DNA from: Zonotrichia leucophrys gambelii
Taxonomy: Eukaryota > Chordata > Aves > Passeriformes > Passerellidae
Reading direction: 5' to 3'
Length of the DNA: 64,000 nucleotides
Assembly: GCF_028769735.1 (NCBI RefSeq)
Contig: NC_088194.1
Span: forward strand, 1,496,319-1,560,318
In this document: in pieces, positions 44,597 to 54,646 of the stretch
Layout of the letters: each line of letters begins with the position of its first letter
How positions within the stretch are numbered: the first letter of the stretch is position 1
Translations under genes and position numbers: made by a program
The notes under the pieces: generated by a model
What the model was told of the DNA's origin: nothing
Database searches by the model: none
The model's input: only the letters and a program-made list of their open reading frames with translations

Positions 44597-47500
44597 ATGG
44601 AGCGGTGCGCGGCCCGCCGAGCCCCGGGTAAGCGGCGCCGCGCTGGGCCCGCGGGAAGCCCGGGTGGGTCCCGGGCGGGCCCCGGTGCGGCGTTGCCTCA
44701 GTAACGCGGTGGGGCGGGAGGACCGGGCCGGGCCGGCGCCGTGCCCTGGGGATGTCCGAGGGGTGGCAGCCGCTCCGCGACCCCGGCGGGGCGGTGGGAG
44801 CGGGGGAGCCGAAATGGGGCCGGGGGTGCAGAGATGGGGATGCAGGGCTACAGCTAAGCGGGGCTGAGAGTGCGGGCTTTGGGGATCCAGGAATGCAGCA
44901 AAGCAGGGCTGAGGAAGCCGAGGTGTCCTCTGGGGGTGCAGTCTTTGGGCTGGAAGGGCCCGCTGACCTCGGGATGTGGGAGATGCAGAATCTGAGGCTC
45001 TGGGAGTACAGGTGAGTAGAGCTGAGGGGTCTCGCACTGCAGGCTTGGGGAGATCTGGGGATGCAGAATTTGGGAGTGGAGGTACAGTTAAGCAAGGTTG
45101 GGGTTGAAGGTGTGCAGGGGTGCAGGTCCTGTCATGGGGGAGCACAGGACACATAACACAGCTGGGGAGACTCCCTGTTCCCTGCCTTCTGAGATTCTGT
45201 GACTATCTTGGCTCTCAGGATGGATAGGAGATTGAGGTGTCAGGGTTCAGGGTTTTGGGGCTGTCTGGCTGCAGTTACAGAGGTGTTGGGGTGCATAGAG
45301 GTGACAGGGTGCTGTGTTATAGAGGAAGAGCGTCGAGTGCGAGCCAACGCGCGGGAGTACAACGAGAAGTTCCAGTACGCAGTGAGTGAGGGGGGCTGAG
45401 CCCCTTCCTGGGGTCCTCGGGCAGCTCTGCGGGGCTGGGGTCTGAATCACCCACATCTTGGTGGGGGGGGAGGCGTTATCACTACAAAATAGGTGTTTGT
45501 CCCTGAAAAATGGTGCTGATGACATGAATGCCAATATAGCTGTGGGGCCAGCCGGGCACAGTGCTCTCCGTGTGGAGGATTCAGCCCACCCATCCCTGGC
45601 CAAGGCCCAGAACCCTCTGGCTCTGCCCAGGTCCCAGCCTGGTCCCACATCCCAGTGTGGATCATGGAGCAGCTTCTGAAGGTGTCAAGAAAGGGCAGTG
45701 CTCACCTTGACCTCCCCCCATGTTGGAGGTTATCCTTGGCTGCTCCAGAGCTGGCTGCACAGAGGGGAGAAGGGGGTCTGGGTTGGGGTCACCCTTGTGG
45801 GGGCCAGGTGCTGCTGCTGGAGGAGGCTGGTCCCAGGGTACCAGCTGGTGACTGAGCCTGAGGAACTGGCTTCCCAAGGAAGCTGCCAGAGGTAGCACAG
45901 GAGCCTGACCCCCTAAAAGAGCATGGTGAGCCACAGCCCCTGCCCTCCAGAGTGATCTCATCTTGGGGGGTTATGGGGCCTTGGCAGCTGTAAACCCCTT
46001 CTTGCCCCACCTGTCCCTAGAGCAACTGCATCAAGACCTCCAAGTACAACATTGTCACCTTCCTGCCTGTCAACCTCTTCGAGCAGTTCCAGGAAGTGGC
46101 CAACACCTATTTCCTCTTCCTCCTCATCCTGCAGGTGGGTGCAGTCCTTCCCTGCCTGCACATACGGCAGGGCTCCAAGCAGTGCCGTACTTTGGAAGTG
46201 GGGAGATTTGGCACCCTTGAGCAGGGGCAGTATAGGCCTGGGGCTGGCTGGTTCCTGTGTAATTTCCTGTTCCCTGTCCCCAGCTGATTCCTCAGATCTC
46301 TTCGCTCTCCTGGTTTACCACCATCGTGCCTTTGGTTCTTGTCTTAACCATCACAGCTGTCAAAGATGCCACCGATGACTACGTGAGTGGTTCCCCCTGC
46401 ACCCCTCTGCCCACTGGGATGCTGTGCAGGGGTGCAGTGTCCAGGGCCATGGCATTTGGGATGCTGGGGGAGTGCAGCACCCCATCCCCAAGAGGCTGAC
46501 ACCGCTGTCTCTTCCCCCTGCTCCCAGTTCCGCCATAAAAGCGACAACCAGGTGAACAACCGGCAGTCTCAGGTCCTGATCGGTGGAGTGTGAGTGTCAC
46601 GGGCACAGAGCAGTGCACAGGGAGCCAGGGACCCTGTGGGACGTGGCAGTGGGCAGGGCAGGGCTCCTGCTTGACTGCAGTTTGCTGTCCCTTCTTCAGC
46701 CTTCGGCAGGAGCAGTGGATGAACGTCCGTGTTGGAGACATCATCAAGTTGGAGAACAACCAGTTTGTGGCGGTGAGTGCAGCCCTGAGACAAGCATGGT
46801 TCCAGCGGGGTGGCTGACACACAGGGACCATGGAAGGGTGTGGTGCCACTCCCAGTTTGCTTTTGTGCTCCTCTGTAACTGACCAGTGTGGGGACATTAG
46901 GGACTTCCAACCTGGAAGTTGCATTTAGGTTGGAGAGCTGGGGCCATAAGTGGAGCCACGTTTTGAACTCTGAGGATCTTGGCACTTGGAGCCATGATGC
47001 AAAGGACACATGGGGTTAGGAATGCCTTTGCAGATGCTCCAGGGAGTTCCAAGGACATCCAAGGGCCAGGAGCTTCCCTGGGGAAGGCGTGGGGGAGCCC
47101 CAGTGTTGGCACAACCCTTCACAAGTCTCTCCCAGCAGGCTGACCTCCTCCTCCTCTCCAGCAGCGAACCCCATGGGTTATGCTACATAGAGACTGCAGA
47201 GCTGGATGGGTAGGTGTCCCTGCTCGCCTTGGGGGGCCAGGGGAGGCAAGAGGTGGGAGTGAGGGTTGGAGTGAGGGTGAGCTGCTGGCAGCACCTGCAA
47301 AGGCTCTCCCTGCCAGGCTGTCTCTAACCCGTGTGGTGCCTTCCTGCCTGCAGAGAGACCAACATGAAGGTGCGTCAGGCCATCCCTGTCACCGCAGAGC
47401 TTGGGGACACCAGCCAGCTGGCTTGCTTTGATGGTGAGTGCCCGTGCCCAGCCCTCTGCCACAGGGCAGCCCCCCACCTTTCCTCCTCTGTCACCCTTGG

Positions 47501-50500
47501 TGGACAAGGACCAGCCACGTGGCACTGTCGTTCTGTGGCTCCAAGCGGATCTCTGGGGAGCCAGGGATGGTGCTGGGAGCACTGGGATGGAGCTGGCCCT
47601 GTGGAGAAGGCAAGTCCCAGCTGAGCCATACTGTGCACCCAGGTGAGGTGATCTGTGAACCCCCCAACAACAAGCTGGACAAGTTTGGTGGGACACTGTA
47701 CTGGAAGGACAACAAGTACCCCCTGAGCAACCAGAACATGCTGCTGCGGGGCTGCGTCCTGCGCAACACCGAGTGGTGCTTTGGCCTCGTCATCTTTGCA
47801 GGTGGGCTGAGGCAGCAGCTGCTGCTGTGCTGCACACAGGGGAGGGAAAGACACCCCCTGATGCCTTCCTGCTCCCCAGGACCTGACACAAAACTGATGC
47901 AGAACAGCGGCCGGACCAAATTTAAGCGGACGAGCATCGACCGGCTGATGAACACTCTGGTGCTCTGGGTATGCAGGAGGGAGATCCTGGGAGCCCTGGG
48001 AGCTCTGACCCAGTCAGGGCTCTTATGTCATGTTCCTTCCCCAGATCTTTGGGTTCCTGGTGTGCATGGGAGTGATCCTGGCCATTGGCAACGCCATCTG
48101 GGAGCACGAGGTGGGCGTCTGCTTCCAGATCTACTTGCCCTGGGACGAGGGGGTGCACAGTGCCTTCTTCTCTGGCTTCCTCTCCTTCTGGTCCTACATC
48201 ATCATCCTCAACACTGTGGTGCCCATCTCGCTCTATGTGAGGTAGGGCAAGGGGCAGAGGGGCTGGGCAGGGGGTGTATGAGAAATTAGGGGTGCCCTCT
48301 GGGGAGGGGAGACAGGGATGGAGATCCACAGGCAGAACGGTGTGTTCTGTGGGTGGGTGTGGGCTACTCTCTTGGTGACAGGCCATGTCTGCCTTCAGGG
48401 ACACCCCAAGACCTAAGGACCCCACAGGTCCCTCAGGGCCCCCCTGGCTGTGTCTGGCTGCTCGTCTCTCCCTGCCCTGGCTGCACGCTGGCTATTTTGC
48501 TCTGCCCTCCTGCAGCTCCCAGGCTCCTGCACTGTCCCCTTCTCTCTCTCTTTTAATTTCTCTCTCTTTTCGTTCCCCAGCATGGGTTCTGTCACCCTTA
48601 GCCCCGAGGTAAGAATGTGTCACCTCCACCCCTCCCACTCATTGCTGTCTGCCCTGTGGGCTTGGGAGGGGTTCAGGGTTTGTAGGTGTGTGAGATGCTT
48701 GGGGAGCCCCATGGGCTTCCCCCTGGGTGCATTGCCTTGGTCCCCAGCCCTGGCTTAGCGGTGGCTGTCAGCAGGAATGGGTTGCAGGCCAGCCCCTGGG
48801 AAGGGTGTGGGGGCTATCAAGCCATGGGGGGCACCTGGGGTGCTGGAGTGCCCGGGGCACTGAGGGTCTGGGGTGGGCATGTGTGTGCCTGTCGCTGGCT
48901 CAGCAGTGTGCTGCCCTGCCCCAGTGACACCCAGCCATCCTCCCTGCAGCGTTGAGGTGATCCGGCTTGGGCACAGCTACTTCATCAACTGGGACAAGAA
49001 GATGTACTGTGCCAAGCGCCGGACACCGGCCGAGGCCCGCACCACCACCCTCAACGAGGAGCTGGGCCAGGTGGAGTACATCTTCTCTGACAAGACTGGC
49101 ACCCTCACCCAGAATATCATGGTCTTCAGCAAGTGCTCTGTGAATGGGCACAGCTATGGTGAGTGCCAGAGCCAGCCTGGGGCTCCCCACCTCTGTTTGG
49201 GGCAGTCAGGGAACAAGGGGGCTTAGTGAGAGTGTCGTGGGGCAGCAGCAGCTGCTGTGGTGTTGGGTCTCTGTCGTAGTTAACTCCATGCCCTGTTTTT
49301 CAGGTGATGTGCAGGACATGCTGGGTCACAAGGCGGAGCTGGGAGAGGTAAGGGTGCTGTCAGTTTGGTGTCTGCCCATGCCAAGTGCCACAGGGGGGTA
49401 ACCCCAGCTTTGCCCCTGCAGAGGCCAGAGCCTGTAGACTTCTCCTTCAACCCGCTGGCGGACCCACGGTTCCAGTTCTGGGACCCCAGCCTGCTGGAAG
49501 CTGTCAAGCTGGGAGACCTCCACGTGCACGAGTTCTTCCGCCTGCTCTCGCTCTGTCACACAGTCATGTCTGAGGAGAAGAGTGAAGGTAGGCATGAGGC
49601 AGGATCTGTCCCTGTGGGTCACAAAACACTGTCACTGACCCCCATGCTGTCCACAGGGGAGCTGTTGTACAAGGCACAGTCCCCAGATGAGGGAGCGCTG
49701 GTCACAGCTGCCAGAAACTTTGGCTTTGTGTTCCGGTCCCGCACGCCCAAGACCATCACAGTGCAGGAGCTGGGCCAGGCCATCACCTACCAGCTGCTGG
49801 CCATCCTGGACTTCAACAACATCCGCAAGCGCATGTCTGTCATCGGTGAGCTCCTGGGCACGGCACAGGGGCTGGGAGGGGCACATGGGGCTGCAGCACA
49901 TGGGGGTCATTGTGGTGTGCTGGGGGAGCGGTGCAGCGCTGGTGGGGATGTGACTGTGGAGGCATCAGCAGGTGGATGGCTGGGGGTCAGAGCAGCAGAT
50001 CCTGCTCCTGCACCCCTGAGGCAGGCATCTTCTCTTTTCCCCTCCTCCCTGCAGTGCGCAGCCCTGAGGGCAAGATCCGACTGTACTGCAAAGGTGCTGA
50101 CACCATCCTGCTGGAGAGGCTGCACCCCCTCAACCAGGAGCTGACCAGCATCACCACCGACCACCTCAATGTGCGTGGGACAGGGTCCTGCAGGCAGCGT
50201 GGGGAGCAAAGAGTGGCTGCCCAGGAGCCTGAGCTGGGCTTGTGCCCTGCCCTAGGAACACTGCTGGGCTCTGGGGACACACTCAGGGTCTCCAGCACAG
50301 CCAGCTCTGACCTCTTGCAGGAGTATGCTGGCGAGGGGCTGCGGACACTGGTGCTGGCTTACAGAGACCTGGAGGAGAGCTACTACAAGGACTGGTCTGA
50401 GAGGCTTCACCGAGCTGGCAGTGTCCCTGAAGCCCGTGAGGATCACCTGGCTCGGCTCTACGATGAGGTGGAGCATGATATGATGGTAGGTGTGCTGGAG

Positions 50501-53437
50501 GCTGAGGCTGGTGGTGGCTGCAGGCAGCCCCTGCTGACCTCCCACCCATTTGGGTCCCCAAGCTGCTTGGAGCCACGGCCATCGAGGACAAACTGCAGCA
50601 GGGGGTCCCCGAAACCATTGCCATCCTGACGCTGGCCAACATCAAGATCTGGGTGCTGACAGGGGACAAGCAGGGTGAGGCATGGCTGAGGTGCTGGCCG
50701 GAGATGAGGATGTTTGTGGGCTGGATTCTACCTGCCTGGGATCCACTGCTCTCTCCTGAATGGACTCTGGCTCAGCCCCTGGTTTCCTGTCCTCAGAAAC
50801 AGCTGTGAACATCGGCTACTCCTGCAAGATGCTGACAGATGACATGACAGAGGTGTTTGTGGTGACAGGCCACACTGTGCTGGAGGTGCGAGAGGAGCTA
50901 AGGTGAGGGCTGGGGGGCAGAGGACACAGAACAGTGCCAGTGTGGGGCACAGCTGTGGCTGGGGGAGCTAGAGCTATGGAAAGGCCTTGAGATGGAACCT
51001 TGTTCCCCGTCTCTTCTCAGGAAAGCCCGGGAGAAGATGATGGATGCATCACGTTCTGTGTGCAATGGCTTCTCCTACCAGGAGAAACTCTCCTCCAATC
51101 TTACCTCAGTGCTGGAAGCCATTGCGGGCGAATACGCCCTGGTCATCAACGGGCACAGCCTGGTAGGGCCCTGGGAGTGCCAGGCAGGACAGGGCCTGGC
51201 TGTGCCACCATGGTCCCAGCTGTCCCTTGCTCTCCTTGCAGGCCCATGCACTGGAGGCAGACATGGAGGTGGAATTCCTGGAGACAGCGTGTGCCTGCAA
51301 GGCCGTTATCTGCTGCCGTGTCACACCCCTGCAGAAAGCCCAGGTGGTGGAGCTGGTCAAGAAGTACAAGAAAGCCGTCACTTTGGCCATTGGGGATGGG
51401 GCCAACGATGTCAGCATGATCAAGAGTAAGGCCTGGGATCTGGGAGACCACAGGAGAAGACAGGCCACCCCCCTGCACTGTCCTGGGGCCCGTGGGAGCT
51501 TCTGTGCTCACCCCTCTGTGCCCCACAGGAGCAAAGTGCCTGTGCTGGGGGTGCTGCTCTCGTCCCCTGTGCTCCTGGCAGCCCTCTCTTTACCTGTCTC
51601 TCCTTCCCTCCACAGCTGCCCACATTGGGGTGGGCATCAGTGGGCAGGAAGGCATCCAGGCCGTGCTGGCCTCCGACTACTCCTTCTCCCAGTTCAAGTT
51701 CCTGCAGCGCCTGCTCCTGGTGCACGGGCGCTGGTCCTACCTGCGCATGTGCAAGTTTCTTTGCTACTTCTTCTATAAGAACTTCGCCTTCACCATGGTC
51801 CACTTCTGGTTTGGCTTCTTCTGCGGCTTCTCAGCACAGGTGGGTTGGTGGCTTTTCTCACTGAGAGCTGGGGAGGGTTTTCCTGCAGGGCTCCTCGACT
51901 CTGAAGCTGTTCAGGTCCATGGACTCCCCGTGGGAACTCATCCTGAGCCAGGAGGCACAGCCTGGCATCCACCGTGCCGTGTGTGAGGAGCCTGTGGTCA
52001 GGGTGGGCAGTCCTGGCGGGCTGAGACAGCTCTCCTGTCCCTGCAGCTGTGGGCACAGGGACTCGGGGGCTGGCTGGGGCACAGGGTGGGCAAGTTTGTG
52101 CCCTGCTGAGTGCTCTGTTCCATACAGACAGTGTATGACCAGTACTTCATCACGCTGTACAACATTGTCTACACGTCGCTGCCTGTGCTCGCTATGGGTG
52201 TGTTTGACCAGGTATGGCGGGGGGTAGTGAGAGGTCCCTGGGTGTGTGAGGAGTCTGTACCCACCCTGTGGGAAGAAGGGCTGCCTGGGTGCCTAAGTCA
52301 GGCTGTCCATGTCATTCCATGGGCTGTGGTGGAGGCTGCTCCCACCCAGGGCTAAAGGGAGGTGCTCATGCCCCCAGGATGTGCCAGAGCAGCGCAGCAT
52401 GGAGTACCCCAAACTCTACGAGCCTGGGCAGCTGAACCTGCTCTTCAACAAGCGGGAGTTCTTCATCTGCATTGCCCAGGGCATCTACACCTCCATCCTC
52501 ATGTTCTTCATCCCCTACGGTGTCTTTGCTGATGCCACCCGTGATGATGGTGCCCAGCTGGCCGACTACCAGTCCTTCGCCGTCACTGTCGCCACCTCCC
52601 TCGTGATTGTCGTCAGTGTGCAGGTAGGGACGTGGCGACTCTGCCCCAGACCCTCAGGGCACCTCAGGCATCCCCTGAGCCCTGATTCTTCCTGCATCCC
52701 CCCCACCAGATTGGGTTAGACACAGGATTCTGGACGGCCATCAACCACTTCTTCATCTGGGGCAGCCTGGCCGCCTACTTCACCATCCTCTTCACCATGC
52801 ACAGCGACGGCCTCTTCCGGATGTTCCCCAACCAGTTCCGCTTTGTGGGTGAGTCCCTGTGTGCCCCCTACTCCCCCAGCAGGCTGCTGCCTTGGCCTGG
52901 CCCTCACTGGGTTCATTCCTTGCCCCAGGAAACGCACAGAACACGCTGGCCCAGCCCACGGTCTGGCTGACCATCGCCCTCACCGCCGTCGTCTGTATCG
53001 TGCCCGTTGTGGCCTTTCGCTTCCTTAAGCTGGACCTGAAACCAGAGCTCTCGGATACGGTGAGAGTTCATGGCTGCAGGAGCTCTCACAGGGCCCCAGC
53101 CCTGAGGAGAGGGGGTTCCCCAGGCCCTGAGCCTGCCCTGTGTCCCCAGGTTCGTTACACTCAGCTGGTACGGAAGAAGCAGAAGACGCAGCACCGGTGC
53201 ATGCGGCACGCGGGGCGCGCGGGCTCACGCCGCTCTGGCTATGCCTTCTCCCATCAGGAGGGCTTCGGGGAGCTCATCATGTCTGGCAAGAACATGAGGC
53301 TCAGCTCCTTGGCACTGTCCAGCTTTGCCCCCCGCCCCAGCGCCAGCTGGATTGACACCCTGCGGAAGAAGAAGGGTGGCGAGGGCAGCAGCGCTGGCAG
53401 CCCCAGTGGTGCGGCCGACAAGACTCTCAGGGTGTGA
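44597..53437 (+). CDS. ATP8B2: phospholipid-transporting P4-ATPase ATP8B2
   Basis: Twenty-seven exons: 44597-44627, 45323-45381, 46021-46134, 46284-46382, 46528-46589, 46700-46772, 47139-47209, 47354-47433, 47643-47801, 47880-47968, 48045-48241, 48950-49158, 49304-49347, 49422-49587, 49657-49845, 50055-50170, 50321-50485, 50563-50674, 50797-50902, 51021-51162, 51242-51425, 51616-51839, 52128-52211, 52378-52623, 52710-52848, 52929-53059, 53150-53437. They give 1192 aa. P4 motifs are intact: ELDGETN (actuator, about 167), VVPISL in helix 4, DKTGTLTQ with catalytic Asp about 392, YCKGAD nucleotide binding, and [12 protein letters not shown] (about 810-820). Eight to ten membrane helices are typical. 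The human enzyme flips phosphatidylcholine at the plasma membrane with CDC50A. The start [15 protein letters not shown] aligns with human MAVCAKKRPPEEERR. Confidence 0.97.
47131..47139 (+). other. ATP8B2: tandem (NAGNAG) splice acceptor in ATP8B2
   Basis: The acceptor reads CCCAGCAG before GCTGACCTCC. The second AG gives the conserved QFVA-ADLLLL junction. The first would insert one Gln. Confidence 0.6.
48581..48608 (+). other. ATP8B2: candidate 28-nt poison micro-exon of ATP8B2
   Basis: Between the exons ending 48241 and starting 48950, a long pyrimidine tract ending TTCCCCAG precedes 28 nt that close with CCCGAG followed by GTAAGA. Both sites are strong. Inclusion adds [10 protein letters not shown], shifts the phase and produces a stop after one further codon (CGT TGA) of the next exon, directly after transmembrane helix 4 and before the catalytic Asp. 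Confidence 0.5.
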
Positions 53438-54420
53438 GGCTGGAGGGGGTCACATCCCCTCCTGTGCAGTTGGGGGCTCCCCTCCTCTGCCCCTGGCCCT
53501 GGCGAGGGCAAAGCCCCTTGTCAGCAGGGTCCCATGATAGAGGTGATGTGGGGGCCAGTGCTGAGGTTTGGAGGAGTCTGGACTGTCGCCTTCTAGCCAA
53601 AAATACAGTCTGTCCCTCCGAGGAGGATGGATGGATGGATGGATGGATGGATGGATGGATGGATGGATGGATGTCATCACATCAGCCCCCTCCCACCCCC
53701 CATTCACTCCTCCATCAGTATTCAATCCCACTGAGTGCAAACGCCCCATCGCACATGAATGTATCCTACCAGAGGTGCAGGGCTGTGGGAGGACTGTGGC
53801 CTCTCCATGGCCTTCACCCACGTGTCTTTTTTTATATATAAACAAAAAAAAAATACCCCCCCCACAAAATAGCAACCAAAACAAACAAACAAAAAAAAAA
53901 GGTAAGGGAAAAATACTCTGAGTTTACAAAGCGACTCATTTCTTGGCTGGGTACAGGGAGAAAGGGGGAGGAAGGTCACCCTCCTCAGCGTTCCCCAGGA
54001 CGGCGGGTGCCGGGTCGGAAAGGGGAAGTGCTCTGTACCACAGGGAGGCCGGGGTTTGGTGGCTGCCGTGATTCACTCCCACGCGTGGTCTTGCGCAACG
54101 CTCGGCCTCTGCTTCCCCCCTCCTCCTCCTCCTCCTCCTCCTCCTCTCCAGCTCCTGCGGGACGGCACTGCTGAAATGTGGGTGGGCAGCGGGGACCCAG
54201 AGGAGCCTCTGGGGCTGCTGGGCTCCCAGGGACGCGATACCAAAGAGGAGCTTCTAAGACGGGTGTTGGCGAGGGCTGGAGGGGATTTTGAAGGGTTTTG
54301 GGGTTATTTCGGTGGAGGGGCCGTGGATAGAGCTAGATAACTTATGGCACGTTTCTATCTGGCCGAATGGTATTATTTTATGGTTCTTGAACGAAAAAAA
54401 ACCAAAAAAACCAAAACAGC
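53438..54420 (+). other. ATP8B2: ATP8B2 3' UTR and ATP8B2-IL6R interval
   Basis: It contains a pure (GGAT)n microsatellite of about 12 units at 53625-53672, a T/A-rich stretch at 53826-53900, and a (TCC)n run at about 54119-54147. I see no canonical AATAAA; a TATAAA variant at about 53836 is the best candidate, so the 3' end is uncertain. No other gene seen. Confidence 0.5.
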
Positions 54421-54646
54421 TTTTTTTTTTTTTTTAATTTACAAAAAGAAAATGTTCTGAGCAGATCGTGCCGTGTCCCGTATCCGGGGGAGGGGGGGGA
54501 GGGCACGGCGGCGGTCCCGGGCGGCGGGGGCAGGGACGGGGCGGTGTTGGCCCGCCCGGCCCGGGGCGCACGTGCCGCTCCGCCCCCGCCGCTTTCACAA
54601 CCCCGCCGCCGCCGCCGCCGATGTTTTCCTATCCGGGACCGGGCGC
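54421..54646 (+). promoter_or_regulatory. IL6R: IL6R GC-rich promoter and 5' UTR
   Basis: The sequence changes abruptly from a T-run (54420-54435) to very high GC with a (CCG)n run just before 54621. An ATG at 54621 opens a frame that overlaps the IL6R start codon in another register. No TATA box is seen near the start. Confidence 0.45.
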
